The notes: generated from the sequence alone by a model not told the origin. A stretch of 64,000 nt of DNA from Anaerolineae bacterium (GCA_021463865.1 JAJTXY010000007.1:62001-126000); one strand, 5' to 3'; counted from the first letter of the stretch, positions 42,676-52,574 are shown. Translations and numbers: made by a program.

Positions 42676-45600
42676 TTATCGTTTGATGTTGATTGGAAAG
42701 TATACTCTAAATTCCGATCCCTTGCCTTCTTCGCTTTCGACCTCAATTCTGCCGCCGTGCAGTTCCACGATTTTTTTGACAATCGGCAGACCCAAGCCTG
42801 TGCCAGCGGTTTTGCGACGGGCCGATGGCGTGCGATAGAAGCGGTCAAATATGCGGGTTAATTCGATGGGTGAGATGCCAATCCCTGTATCTTTGACAGA
42901 AAAAATGATTTCACTTTGCTGCCGACTTACCTGCACATGCACTTGTCCACCGTCGGGCGTATAAGTCAGGGCATTGGCAACCAAATTGACAATGACCCGC
43001 TCAATTGCCTGCACGTCTCCTATGAGGGGCGGGGTGTCGTCTGGTAAATCCGCCGTCAGATGAATTTGCTTTTGTGAGGCCAACAACTGTTGCCCCTGCA
43101 CAATTTGACCCACCAGTTGAACAAATGGAATGTAGGAAGCATCTACCAACTCAACTTCACGGTCAAGCTGCGAAATGGTCAGCAAATCTTTAACCAGCGC
43201 ATCCAACCGCTTGACTTGATATTCTAGGATGGGCAGGCGTTGTTCAAGCTGGGCAGGCGCGTGGCGCAGCATATATAGACTGGTGTTGAGTACCGCTACT
43301 GGATTACCCAGATCATGCGCGGCATCGGCCACAAAGCGTTCCTTAAGCGCATCCAATTCGCGCAGGGCCGTTACATCACGCTGCACCCCGACATAATGTT
43401 GGATGTTGCCCTCGGCGGAATGCACCGGAACAATCACCAGTTCTGCGACGTACAAGCTACCATCTTTGCGCCGATTTTTCAAATCGCCTTTCCATGTTTT
43501 GCCGCTGGTGATGGTATTCCACATGGCTTGATAGACGGCCAAAGGTGTCTCGCCACTTTGGATCAGGTTTGATCGCCGCCCCTGTACTTCGTCTAAGGTA
43601 TAGCCGTTTAGTTTTTCCCACGCCGGGTTGACGTACAGGATATAACCCTTATCGTCAGTGAAGACAATCGCATCAGCGATATAACGCAGCATGATCTCGG
43701 AGCGTTCTTGTTCGACGGCTAATTCTTGGGTGCGGGTGCGTACCAACTCCTCCAAATTTTCAAAAAGCTGGGCGTTGGCAATGGCGATGCCCGCTTGTTG
43801 GGCCACCGCATAGGCGAGTTGGGCGTAATCCTCGGTAAAAAAGCCGACATCCCGATGATCCAAATTTAGCACCCCCAGCAGCACATCCCGATGTATCAGC
43901 GGAATCCCAAGCCAACTGTGGATAAGTTCGTCGCCGGGGGTGTAGATTTTCCAATCGTCGTTTGTCTGTACATCATTGATGATGACAGGCCGTCCCTGAT
44001 TTTTTGTATACTCCTGCGGCGCAATCAGGGCCTCGATAGTCTGCCACGGTACGTCGTCCGGTAGGCCGCGCCATTTGGTGAATTTCAACTGACCCGCTTC
44101 CATGAGCATAATGGTGGCCCGCGTATAGGGAATCAGGTTTGCCAGTTGGTCGAGCAAAATATCTAGCACCTCATCCAGTTTGATTGACCCGCCAACCGCG
44201 ACTGCGATGCGCTGCATAGCTTCCAGTTTGCGGACGTGCTGTTCCAAGCGGTCTTGGTCTTCTTTTTGCGCGGTGATGTCTCGCACAATCCCGCCATAGT
44301 AGATTTGTTTTCCGGCCACAATCGGAAAGATGACATTATCTATATAGCGGATGGTGCCGTCTGGTCGTTGAATACGGCGCGATGGGATATAGCGGGGTGG
44401 TTTTTGCTCTTGATCGGGGAAATATTCGCTGAGTTCCCGTTCCATCTGGGCGAAGACTTCGGGTGACTGCATCTCACTGGGTATCAGCCGTTTTTGAATT
44501 TCAATGAGGGGCTTGCCAATGGCGTCGTCCGCTGAAATGCCAGTAATGCGTTCGCTGCTGGGGTTCCATTCTTGAAGGATGCCATTTTGATCTACCAAAC
44601 GAATCCCTTCAAACGCTTGCTCAACAAAACTGCGATATTTCTGTTCACTGGTTGCGAGGGCGGATTCGGCGGTCTCAAGATGTTGAATCCGATCTTCAAG
44701 GCTGGCGATCAGCTCTTGGATTTTGTGACGCATCTGGATAAAAGCCAATGTCAGCCGACCTACCTCATCCAAATCACGTGGCGGGGCAATATCCACCGTC
44801 CAGACATCGGTCTGTAGGGCGGTTACACTCCGTGTGAGGTGATAGATGGGGCGCGTCACACGCGATGTCACCCACAGCGCAAACAGCGACGCCAACACTA
44901 TGAGCACCGCCGAGAGTGCCACACTGGTCTGCCACGCCTTGTTGATGGGGCGCATGACGACATCCAAAGGCTGGCGATGAATGAGCGTCCAAGCCTCCTG
45001 TTGACCTAGCCCTTTGACTTTATGAAACGACAATAGATCGTCGGGCGCGGGAGGGGCACCAAACAACACCCCACTTGTGCCTGTCACTCGTAAATCGGCT
45101 TGTTCTGGATTGGCCTCCGATAGGTTAACTTCTCCATAATCCGGGTTGGAATGATACAGATAATTCCCCTCGGCATCCACCACATAGACCATCTCACTGT
45201 CGTCGTGTGTGACTGCTTGCTGGAACAAGGGTGTCAGTCGAAGGTCAAGCACCAGCACGCCGACCAGTCTGCCACTGTCGGACAGCAGACGGGTCGCGTA
45301 ATGGGAGACGAGTTCAATGGAAACATTACCGGAATGGACATGCCACTCCGCCTCCGAAACAAAGACCAGCGGCTGCCCTGTCGAGATACCCCCTTGCATG
45401 GTCGTGCCATGAAAATAGCTGCTCTCACTACGATCCAGCAGTTCTTCGACTGGAACGCTATAAATGTGCTGATCTTCGTTATTGACACACAAGGTTTCAT
45501 GCCCAATGGCGTCCATCAGGCACGCACTTTTATATCTGTCACTATATTGTAGGAGAAATAAGCGAAACAGGGTTTTGACATCGGGAATGTAGTCGAGCCG

Positions 45601-45873
45601 ATTTTCGGGGAGGGCGTTGGCATAGCGCCGGATTTCGACACTCTGGCTTAAAAACAATACATCGGCGTTGGCTTCGTTGAGGGTCGTCTCGATCTCAGCC
45701 GCTTCCGCCTCCAAAATCCGTGATTGCTTGAGCCGCACTTCTTCCCGAAGGGCCGCCGAAAATTCACGTATATGGTTAAATGTCAGTAGGATGGTGGGCG
45801 CAATGAGAACCACAATAAAGGCAACCCACCAGCGGACGCGCATGTTTTCTCGAAACAGTCTCAGCATACGCAT
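42676..45873 (-). CDS. Membrane sensor histidine kinase (dCache-HAMP-PAS-GAF-PAS-HisKA-HATPase)
   Basis: The 1065-residue kinase has a membrane helix near 13-33 and a dCache-type extracellular sensor (about 40-310). A second helix lies near 318-340, then HAMP (about 340-395) and a short coiled coil. PAS (about 410-535), GAF (about 560-710) and a second PAS (about 735-850) follow. HisKA has phosphoacceptor His853 (AAHDLGNPVAV). The HATPase domain has NALTYTPDGG, KDTGIGI and GTGLGLPIVKK. No receiver domain is attached and no response regulator gene is adjacent, so its partner lies elsewhere. The H-box reads HDLGNP rather than HELRTP, a minor variant. Confidence 0.92.
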   Translation of the reverse strand: MRMLRLFRENMRVRWWVAFIVVLIAPTILLTFNHIREFSAALREEVRLKQSRILEAEAAEIETTLNEANADVLFLSQSVEIRRYANALPENRLDYIPDVKTLFRLFLLQYSDRYKSACLMDAIGHETLCVNNEDQHIYSVPVEELLDRSESSYFHGTTMQGGISTGQPLVFVSEAEWHVHSGNVSIELVSHYATRLLSDSGRLVGVLVLDLRLTPLFQQAVTHDDSEMVYVVDAEGNYLYHSNPDYGEVNLSEANPEQADLRVTGTSGVLFGAPPAPDDLLSFHKVKGLGQQEAWTLIHRQPLDVVMRPINKAWQTSVALSAVLIVLASLFALWVTSRVTRPIYHLTRSVTALQTDVWTVDIAPPRDLDEVGRLTLAFIQMRHKIQELIASLEDRIQHLETAESALATSEQKYRSFVEQAFEGIRLVDQNGILQEWNPSSERITGISADDAIGKPLIEIQKRLIPSEMQSPEVFAQMERELSEYFPDQEQKPPRYIPSRRIQRPDGTIRYIDNVIFPIVAGKQIYYGGIVRDITAQKEDQDRLEQHVRKLEAMQRIAVAVGGSIKLDEVLDILLDQLANLIPYTRATIMLMEAGQLKFTKWRGLPDDVPWQTIEALIAPQEYTKNQGRPVIINDVQTNDDWKIYTPGDELIHSWLGIPLIHRDVLLGVLNLDHRDVGFFTEDYAQLAYAVAQQAGIAIANAQLFENLEELVRTRTQELAVEQERSEIMLRYIADAIVFTDDKGYILYVNPAWEKLNGYTLDEVQGRRSNLIQSGETPLAVYQAMWNTITSGKTWKGDLKNRRKDGSLYVAELVIVPVHSAEGNIQHYVGVQRDVTALRELDALKERFVADAAHDLGNPVAVLNTSLYMLRHAPAQLEQRLPILEYQVKRLDALVKDLLTISQLDREVELVDASYIPFVQLVGQIVQGQQLLASQKQIHLTADLPDDTPPLIGDVQAIERVIVNLVANALTYTPDGGQVHVQVSRQQSEIIFSVKDTGIGISPIELTRIFDRFYRTPSARRKTAGTGLGLPIVKKIVELHGGRIEVESEEGKGSEFRVYFPINIKR

Positions 45874-46260
45874 GACCTTTGAAACTGATGTCGAGTAATT
45901 GCCCGACCACCCCGACCCGTTGTATTTACATAAGTATCATACCCAACGATGAATTTATGAATTTCTAATTTCATAAAAGATTCCAGTAACGCCAGACGAT
46001 TTCTTCCACTTTACCCTAAGTTGCTATTCCGTGCATGTCCGGCTTTACAGCGACTTCAACCCCTCCTATAATTATCCCCATGCGCCGACGAAAACGTACC
46101 TTTACTCACAACCTGCCCCTATTTAGAACAACCTGTTTGGCCCGCCCCGGCCCACGCTGACGGCTTCCTATTCCCAAAGACATTCCACTGTTTGAGTTAC
46201 TTTGTGCCCTCGCTGGCCCAACGTCTGATCGTCATTTGCATTAGTCATGGGAGTCGTTCA
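45874..46260. other. Gap between kinase and ClC genes
   Basis: This 387-base divergent region must hold both promoters. I saw no clear promoter pair, repeat or riboswitch-like structure; an open frame reading into the ClC gene from 46192 lacks a ribosome binding site. Confidence 0.4.
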
Positions 46261-48099
46261 ATGAATGGAAATGGGGTATCGTCGTCCCACTCAAGTTTTA
46301 GCATCGTCAAAGTTGGCCTCTTGGCCGCGATCATTGGAGTTATCGGTGGAGTCGCCGCCGAGGGCCTGCACCGCCTCATCGGCCTCGTCACCAATCTGGT
46401 CTTTTATCAACGCTTTGGCACGCATATCGAAAGCCCACTCGAAAGCCCGTTGGGAGTGGGGATTATTTTCATCCCCTCCATTGGCGGCCTCATTATTGGC
46501 CTGATAGCGAAATATGGCACGCCGTTGGTGCGTGGTCATGGCATCCCCGAAGCGATGGAAGCCATCCTTTCAAAACGCAGCAAAATCCCGCCACGTGTCG
46601 CCTTGCTCAAACCCCTCAGTGCGGCGATTTCGATTGGCTCAGGTGGGCCATTTGGCGCGGAAGGCCCGATTATTCAGACCGGTGGGGCGTTGGGGTCGCT
46701 CTTGGGGCAGGCCGTGCATATGACGGTAGCCGAGCGCAAGGTCTTACTCGCATGTGGGGCGGCGGCGGGTCTATCGGCCACCTTTGGCACGCCGGTTGCG
46801 GCAGTGATTTTTGCCATTGAACTGCTGCTCTTTGAATTTCGCACTCGGTCATTTATTCCATTGGTCATCGCCAGCACTATTGCCGCTGAGATGCACATTG
46901 TCTTTATCGGGCCGGAGCCAGTATTTGCTGTGCCAGCAGGTGAATTCGGCGATCCATTGAACCTGCTGTTTTTCCTAGTGTTAGGTTTGTTATGTGGCGG
47001 CACGGCCATTGTCCTAACCCGTTCGTTGCATTGGGTTGAGGACGGCTTTCATCGCCTGCCCATCAATCATTATCTGTTTCCGGCGGTGGGTGGTCTATTT
47101 GTCGGTGCGGTAGGTTATGCCGTTCCGCGTCTGACCTATCATGGGCTGGATGTCTTTGGGCCGGGGTACACGGTGATTGAAAATACTGTGACGGGACAAT
47201 ATGCCCTCGGGTTTCTGCTCATCTTGCTGTTCAGCAAGGCGGCAGTCTGGTTAGTTGCGTTGGGGTCGGGTACATCCGGTGGAACATTGGCCCCCATTTT
47301 TATGATCGGTGCGGCATTGGGTGCGGCATTCGGGCTCACGCTCAAAAAAACCTTCCCTGACTTGGATGTCTCCACTACCTCATTCGCATTAGCGGGGATG
47401 GCGGCGGTGTTTGGTGGTTCGACCCGTGCCACCTTTGCCTCGATTGTGTTCGCCTTTGAGATGACCCATGATTACGAATCCCTTTTGCCGATTATGTTTA
47501 CCTGCGTGATTGCCGACCTGATTGCGGCTCGTTTTATGGAAACTAGCCTGCTGACCGAACAGCTTCGGCGGGGTGGGGTGCTCGTGCATCATGAATATGA
47601 GGCTGATTTGTTGGGCATGGTGAAGGTTGCAGCGACAATGGAGACCCGTTTAGTGACAGTGCCCGCCTCAATGACGGTGCGTGAATTAGCTGACCGTATC
47701 CATCAGCATGACCCTCAACTGACACGCCATCAAGGGCTGCCGATTCTCAATGTTGAGGGTGAATTGGTTGGTATAATCACCCGCAGCGATATGCGCCTTG
47801 CTTTGCTAGAGGGCTATGGTGATATGTCGGTCTTGGAGGCAGGCACACATCCAGTGGTGACGATTACCCCCAACGCCAGCCTGCAGGACGCCATTTTACG
47901 CATGTTTCAATATGATATTGGTCGCCTGCCCGTTGTGGAAGGTGAGGGGTCAAATCGCCTAGTCGGGTATTTATCGCGCACGCATGTCATTCGGCCCTAC
48001 TTGCAGCGGCTTCACGACGAACAAAATCTGGAGGCAGGGTGGATACAAGCTTATTTTGAGCGTTGGGCACGAATACCCCGTCATGAATTGAGGAAGTAA
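46261..48099 (+). CDS. ClC family chloride channel/antiporter with CBS domains
   Basis: The 612-residue membrane protein has the ClC signatures GHGIPEAMEAI (GSGIP-type), GSGGPFGAEGPIIQTGG with gating Glu134, and GSGTSGGTLAPIFMIG. A cytoplasmic CBS pair lies at about 470-600 (VRELADRIH, GIITRSDMRLALLE, DAILRMFQYDIGRLPVVE). This is the classical chloride type, unlike the CLC-F protein at 29804. The CBS pair may bind nucleotide and gate transport. The start at 46261 has GGGAG seven bases before it. Confidence 0.92.
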   Translation: MNGNGVSSSHSSFSIVKVGLLAAIIGVIGGVAAEGLHRLIGLVTNLVFYQRFGTHIESPLESPLGVGIIFIPSIGGLIIGLIAKYGTPLVRGHGIPEAMEAILSKRSKIPPRVALLKPLSAAISIGSGGPFGAEGPIIQTGGALGSLLGQAVHMTVAERKVLLACGAAAGLSATFGTPVAAVIFAIELLLFEFRTRSFIPLVIASTIAAEMHIVFIGPEPVFAVPAGEFGDPLNLLFFLVLGLLCGGTAIVLTRSLHWVEDGFHRLPINHYLFPAVGGLFVGAVGYAVPRLTYHGLDVFGPGYTVIENTVTGQYALGFLLILLFSKAAVWLVALGSGTSGGTLAPIFMIGAALGAAFGLTLKKTFPDLDVSTTSFALAGMAAVFGGSTRATFASIVFAFEMTHDYESLLPIMFTCVIADLIAARFMETSLLTEQLRRGGVLVHHEYEADLLGMVKVAATMETRLVTVPASMTVRELADRIHQHDPQLTRHQGLPILNVEGELVGIITRSDMRLALLEGYGDMSVLEAGTHPVVTITPNASLQDAILRMFQYDIGRLPVVEGEGSNRLVGYLSRTHVIRPYLQRLHDEQNLEAGWIQAYFERWARIPRHELRK

Positions 48100-48238
48100 G
48101 GGAGAAGGGGGATTTGTGTGGCTGGAAAATAATCAGCCATGTACCGCCGAGCAGCTTGCCATGTGGTTGAGCCAACTCAGCAACACCAGCGTCGGCCTGA
48201 CGATGATGCCATCCCTACCTGTGAAATAAGGCAAAAGA

Positions 48239-48265
48239 GATTGGGGCATCTTAAAGCTCCCAATC
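48239..48265 (-). terminator. Terminator of the DUF1003 gene
   Basis: Read on the minus strand, GATTGGGAGC and GCCCCAATC arms around an eight-base loop are followed by TCTTTT. It lies just after the stop codon. Confidence 0.6.
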
Positions 48266-48280
48266 CCTTCGATGATCCGT

Positions 48281-48955
48281 TCATTGCACCACACCATCCA
48301 TTGCTTGCACAGTGGCGACAGCTTGATCCATCACGCGGTTATGCCCATTGCTGCGCTGGGTTTCAATCAGCCGGACGGTGGCGCTTAATTCCTGCCGACG
48401 AGCCGCGACGAGGGCATTCACCAAACGGGTCTGCATCGCCATGCCTTCAATCATCGCGTCCACTTTGCGGTGCATGTCGGCGATTTCCAATTCGTTTTTC
48501 AAGTTAACTTGATAGTCGTTTTTGGCAACGGCTCGGTCTTTTTCGGCCTGCCGATTTTGGGCCATCAAAATGACCGGGGCTTGCAGGGCGGCGAGTGTGC
48601 TGAGGGTCAGGTTCAACAGGATAAACGGAAAGGGGTCAAATGCTTTGCCACCCATCAGGCCGTTAATGCCAATCCAGACTGCCATCAGGAAGCCGAAGGA
48701 CAGAATGAACGTCCAACTCCCGGCAAACAGGGCCATTTTATCGGCGACCCGTTCGCCAAAGGTCGCGGTTTCATCAATTTCTTCATAGACGTCGTCAGTA
48801 ACGGGGCGCGGACGTAGATCACGGATCAAGTCTTGCGCGGCGGGTGAGAGGAGGCTTTCGAGTTCCTCAATCTCATCAATCAATACCTGAATACGCGCAT
48901 CATCATCGTCGTCTACAGGCACAGTGAGGCGGTCAATCAAGAGATCGTTGTACAT
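48281..48955 (-). CDS. DUF1003 family membrane protein
   Basis: The 224-residue protein matches DUF1003: FAGSWTFILSFGFLMAVWIGIN, FDPFPFILLNLTLSTLAALQAPVILMAQNRQAEKDR and NDYQVNLKNELEI. It has two membrane helices and a long cytoplasmic helical C-terminus. The N-terminal 75 residues are acidic. In other bacteria DUF1003 genes are sometimes near magnesium transporters, but its function is not known. AAAGGAAT precedes the ATG at 48955. The 5' leader is unusually long and rich in inverted repeats. Confidence 0.88.
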   Translation of the reverse strand: MYNDLLIDRLTVPVDDDDDARIQVLIDEIEELESLLSPAAQDLIRDLRPRPVTDDVYEEIDETATFGERVADKMALFAGSWTFILSFGFLMAVWIGINGLMGGKAFDPFPFILLNLTLSTLAALQAPVILMAQNRQAEKDRAVAKNDYQVNLKNELEIADMHRKVDAMIEGMAMQTRLVNALVAARRQELSATVRLIETQRSNGHNRVMDQAVATVQAMDGVVQ

Positions 48956-49083
48956 GCTGGTTATTCCTTTCGGCTCAAGGCTCAGGCCGCGTATCACCCT
49001 CATAGCCGCCACATACGGCAGGGCATGTCGTCCTGAATTTGAAAACGTATAGAGTTGTGGGTTTTCCTTGATCGAAAGTGGCC

Positions 49084-49250
49084 GGGTTTTGCCTCACTCG
49101 CACTTAGACTTGCGCCTTGGCGGTGGGGCGGGCAGCAGGCTTCTCATGCTGACCCTCCGGCAAAACTAGGGGGGATCAGTCGAGGGCGCTACTGCCACCA
49201 GATAAGGGCGGCACGCTTTCGGTTATGGGACTACTACCCTCTGACATTTC
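49084..49250 (-). promoter_or_regulatory. Long structured leader upstream of DUF1003 (candidate RNA regulator)
   Basis: Two nested-stem domains lie on the minus strand. The proximal one is closed by GTTTTGCC/GGCAAAAC and contains hairpins CAGCA/TGCTG and CGCA/TGCG. The distal one is closed by TCAGAGGG/CCCT..CTGA with an inner TGCCGCC/GGTGGCA hairpin. The arrangement resembles a riboswitch. Short blocks (CTGCTGCCC, CGCCAAGG) recall the magnesium M-box but the rest does not fit. No gene is visible between 49013 and 49411. Confidence 0.35.
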
Positions 49251-49411
49251 ATTCCTTCTTACTTGATCGGACAGACGTAATGGGGCAAAAAATCTCCCTA
49301 TCACAAGGGTCATTATACATCCGTTTTAGCAATTTGCACCCATTGGTGATGTGAATTTTGCACGAAAACTGCCTACCTCTTGATAGGTAAGCAGTCTCCG
49401 CTAGGAATACA

Positions 49412-50542
49412 CTATTGTCCAGCGTCCGGTGCTTTGGAGCAGTCGGTACAGGCCACGCTGTCAACGGGTTCACCATTGGCAAGGTTCGTTACCCAATCCA
49501 CCACGCGCACCCCTTCCACTGCATATGTATAGAATTCGGGCATCCGCAAAATGGTGTGCAGTGTGCCCCCAGCAATATAGCTAGCAAAGTTGGGCACGGC
49601 AGCGGCGATGTCGGCGTTATTGAGTTGGATACGCTCCAACAGGGGCATACTGCCTGCGCCCAAGACCGCAAGGAACAGATTTTGGGTGGAATCATTCGCC
49701 GTGTTATAGGTCGCCATTGTGATGTCGGGGAAGCGGGCCGCCGTCGCCAGATAGTACGATTCAAAGACCATCGTTTCGGGCGTGGCATTGGCATATTGTT
49801 CCCAATCGGGCCAAGTGCTGGCGACCCCCCACGCTTCATTCACCAACGCGGCTCCCTCTGGCGCACGATAGCCACCCGAACCATCCCCCAGTTGGGTAAT
49901 CCGCGCATCGGGATACTGCTCGGCGACCAATCCGGCATAAAATGGTGAGGCGATTGAACCCGCGCTGCTGCCTGCCACAAAAATCGTATCCGGCGCGGTG
50001 AAATTTTCGAATGTCCAATTGAGGGCGCTCATGGCGTTTTTATAACCATAGTGGTAGATGGTGATTTCCTGAGTGCCAGAGCCATCAGAAGCCTCGACTT
50101 CATAGGTGGCCTCGCGGTTGCCGATATGCACGTCGCCGGTGCAGTAGGGGACAAAGACCATGTTGTAATCGGCAAAAGGATTTTCAGGGTTTTCGAGGTC
50201 AAAAATCCCACCCGGCAGGGTAGTAGGATTATTGGAGTCATTGTCGGCGGCGGGGTTATAAGTAGATGACCCCTCGTTACAAATTCGGCCAAACCAACAC
50301 GCCCCACCGCCATTAAAAAAAATGAGCAGATGACTGCTTTCGGCTTTACGGACGTGGAAGGAATATTCGGTGCCGTGTGCGCACTTGGTTTCCCCGCCGG
50401 GAAACAGGGTATTCCATCCGGCATTCAATTGATCAAGGGTGGGGAGACTGTCCTCTTGGGCTTTGATAGACGGGGGCTGTGTCCCCAAGGCGGAAACGAG
50501 TAATGCAAAGGCAAGCATCAAGACTGAAAAAGATTTTTTCAT
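49412..50542 (-). CDS. Secreted pectin-acetylesterase/Notum-family hydrolase
   Basis: The 376-residue alpha/beta hydrolase has a signal peptide (residues 1-29, ending SIKAQ). The family blocks are HLLIFFNGGGACW, FVPYCTGDVHIG and the nucleophile motif VAGSSAGSIAS. Several cysteines, including pairs in ACWFGRIC and ACTDCS, could form disulphides. Family members remove acetyl or acyl groups from polysaccharides or proteins. An extracellular esterase role is likely; the substrate is unknown. Monocistronic and divergent from the SH3 gene. Confidence 0.88.
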   Translation of the reverse strand: MKKSFSVLMLAFALLVSALGTQPPSIKAQEDSLPTLDQLNAGWNTLFPGGETKCAHGTEYSFHVRKAESSHLLIFFNGGGACWFGRICNEGSSTYNPAADNDSNNPTTLPGGIFDLENPENPFADYNMVFVPYCTGDVHIGNREATYEVEASDGSGTQEITIYHYGYKNAMSALNWTFENFTAPDTIFVAGSSAGSIASPFYAGLVAEQYPDARITQLGDGSGGYRAPEGAALVNEAWGVASTWPDWEQYANATPETMVFESYYLATAARFPDITMATYNTANDSTQNLFLAVLGAGSMPLLERIQLNNADIAAAVPNFASYIAGGTLHTILRMPEFYTYAVEGVRVVDWVTNLANGEPVDSVACTDCSKAPDAGQ

Positions 50543-50727
50543 GGGTACGATTATTCTCCTAAAATCTCTAGTAGCACCGTGAATGATACTCTAAGTATTT
50601 GAAGATTGCGACAATAATCCAAGAGTACGGAAAGGGTAGGGTAAGCTGTCGGGATGTCTATAGCGATGCGGCGCGGGTTGTGTTACTATCCCTTCGACTA
50701 GATTTACAATTTTTGGAGCCTCGAACC

Positions 50728-51810
50728 ATGCGAAAACATCAATACCATTTTTTGGTCATGCTGTTGATACTGGCCGTGACCGTGACTGGGTTGGCGATTA
50801 AAGGCCAGAATGTCAGCGCACAGACCTCGACTGCACGCGGCATTACCCGTGATTTTGTCAATCTACGCAGTGGGCCGGGTCTCAGTTTCCCGACTCTTGT
50901 GATTATCCCACCCGAACGCTCAGTGGATATTGTCGGGCGCAACGCCGAAGGAAATTGGCTGCAAGTCACGGTAGATGGGCAGAATGGCTGGCTGTTCCGC
51001 TCATATGTTAGCCTTACCTCCGGCTCGATTGCGGCGCTGCCTGTGACCAGCGGCGAAACCACACCACCACCGACCACCAATACCGGGACAGGCACGACGA
51101 CCACGACGACTACAACGACCACCCCTATTACGGGATCGGTGACGGGGGTTACGACCACATTTGTCAATTTGCGTAACAACGCGACCTCAACCTCAGCAGT
51201 GATTGCCGTCATTGACCCCAACACCAATGTCGAAATTGTGGGGCGCAGCGGCAACAATCGCTGGCTGAAGGTCATTGCCAATGGGCAAGAAGGCTGGATG
51301 TTTAAATCGTTGGTGCGGTTTAACTCGACTGTATTAAGCAGCCTGCCTGTTCTGTCTGGTACAACATCTACCACTGGCACGACCTCGACGGGGACAACCC
51401 CCTCAACGGGTACGACCAGCATAGGGGTTTCGACCTATCCATTTGGGGTAGGGGGCGCTCCCGGTTGGACAGGCGATGATGGGCGTATCAATCCCTATAC
51501 CTATAATACGGATGCCATTATCTACTGCCGCGACTTTAATGGGCATACTACCTCCCGTACCTATCAGGGCGGGGGGATTATGGTGTATCTGTATCAAGGG
51601 GCGGTGACGGGGGTGGTGTTTTATGCGACGGAAGCGCAGATTAATGCGGCGGGGATTCCCTCTGGCAACCCAGTGTTGATCCGGGCGGAATCGGGATTTT
51701 CGCTGTTCCGGCTATCTACAGGGGCGTTCCAGATGATTGGCCCCAATCGCGGTGGCGGGAATTTTAATATTTCGTGGGAGTATTGCTTCTCGACGAGTGA
51801 AGGCGAATAG
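50728..51810 (+). CDS. Secreted protein with two SH3b domains (paralogue of 20008)
   Basis: The 360-residue protein has a signal peptide (about residues 8-33), two SH3b domains (about 35-100 and 145-210, NLRSGPGLSFPTLVII, NLRNNATSTSAVIAV) and Thr-rich linkers. Its C-terminal domain has TDAIIYCRDFNGH, GVVFYATEAQINAAGIP and MIGPNRGGGNFNISWEYC. The order and spacing match the protein at 20008, so the two arose by duplication. Start 50728 follows TTGGAG; the longer upstream frame is not supported. A strong terminator follows. Confidence 0.85.
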   Translation: MRKHQYHFLVMLLILAVTVTGLAIKGQNVSAQTSTARGITRDFVNLRSGPGLSFPTLVIIPPERSVDIVGRNAEGNWLQVTVDGQNGWLFRSYVSLTSGSIAALPVTSGETTPPPTTNTGTGTTTTTTTTTTPITGSVTGVTTTFVNLRNNATSTSAVIAVIDPNTNVEIVGRSGNNRWLKVIANGQEGWMFKSLVRFNSTVLSSLPVLSGTTSTTGTTSTGTTPSTGTTSIGVSTYPFGVGGAPGWTGDDGRINPYTYNTDAIIYCRDFNGHTTSRTYQGGGIMVYLYQGAVTGVVFYATEAQINAAGIPSGNPVLIRAESGFSLFRLSTGAFQMIGPNRGGGNFNISWEYCFSTSEGE

Positions 51811-51847
51811 GCCGTCAAACCGCCATTTCCAACACATTGAAGAATTG

Positions 51848-51888
51848 AATACCCCTCTCGGCGATGGTTGTTGGGAGGGGTATTTTTT
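51848..51888 (+). terminator. Rho-independent terminator after the SH3 gene
   Basis: AATACCCCTC and GAGGGGTATT arms followed by a T-run (six T in total), 38 bases after the stop codon. Confidence 0.85.
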
Positions 51889-51993
51889 GTGGTAACGGTG
51901 TTGTGTTTGGGTGTAATGAGGGTTCAGGAAGGGTTAGTAGGTTTCATAATGGGTAATAGACAGGGGTGTGAGTGGGCGGTGCGAAACGGGATG

Positions 51994-52006
51994 CACTTGT
52001 CAAGTG
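51994..52006. promoter_or_regulatory. Palindrome CACTTG-T-CAAGTG
   Basis: A perfect 13-base inverted repeat in the 386-base gap before the gene at 52197, followed by another CACTTG half-site ten bases on. Operator-like; no regulator is assigned. Confidence 0.3.
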
Positions 52007-52104
52007 GTGTCACTTGATATGGGAGTGGGTTATATTTGGCCGTAAAGATGCGGAAAATGTGATAGGGGCTGCTATGCTGTTGGTGCCAAAATCCGGTAAA
52101 AGCT

Positions 52105-52168
52105 GTCCCCATCCCAAACCCTTCCCCATCGCAATAGGGAAGGGCTTCCAGACAAGATTTTCGCCTGA
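52105..52168. repeat. Intergenic repeat family C, half copy
   Basis: TCCCCATCCCAAACCCTTCCCC and the complementary GGGAAGGGC hairpin arm, as in the copies at 29471 and 33451, but without the second half. Confidence 0.65.
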
Positions 52169-52196
52169 ATAAGCACTTCTAATGGGATAGGGAGTC

Positions 52197-52574
52197 ATGA
52201 CAAGCAACATGGAATATACAGAGGAAGAGAAGCGGCGGATTCTGCTGGAAGCGCGGTATTTATATACAGAAGCCGAGTTGTGTCAGAAATGGAATTTAAC
52301 GCGCTATCGGGTGAAGCAGTGGAAAAAAGCGGCGAACTATGCCTATCTGATCGGGACGGTACGCGAGATGGTGATTGTCGCGCTGCATAATGGAGCCAAC
52401 AGCATCCCCGCCATCATCGGCACCGTGGATTATTTGAATCATGCGGTCTATACGGAAGCCGAAATTGAAACACTCCTGAATGGCCTGCGTGAAGAAGGTA
52501 TTGCACAGGAGCAGGCGGGTGTCTGGTCATATAATCGGGCCTATTCCAAAGATGATACGTCGTTTATCTTTTAG
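52197..52574 (+). CDS. Small putative DNA-binding protein, unknown
   Basis: The 125-residue soluble protein has an N-terminal helical part with a possible helix-turn-helix (EAELCQKWNLTRYRVKQWKKA, about residues 27-46). Long helices follow (IPAIIGTVDYLNHAVYTEAEIETLLNGL), suggesting a winged-helix end. GGGATAGGGAG lies directly before the ATG. No named family recognised. It stands between two repeat elements. Confidence 0.6.
   Translation: MTSNMEYTEEEKRRILLEARYLYTEAELCQKWNLTRYRVKQWKKAANYAYLIGTVREMVIVALHNGANSIPAIIGTVDYLNHAVYTEAEIETLLNGLREEGIAQEQAGVWSYNRAYSKDDTSFIF

Noticed and set aside
42676-45873. Hybrid kinase with a receiver domain
   Set aside because: The chain ends right after the HATPase motifs; no receiver domain or phosphoacceptor Asp pattern is present.
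49084-49250. Magnesium M-box riboswitch
   Set aside because: Only short blocks match; the 5' conserved segment and the overall stem order do not, so no class is named.
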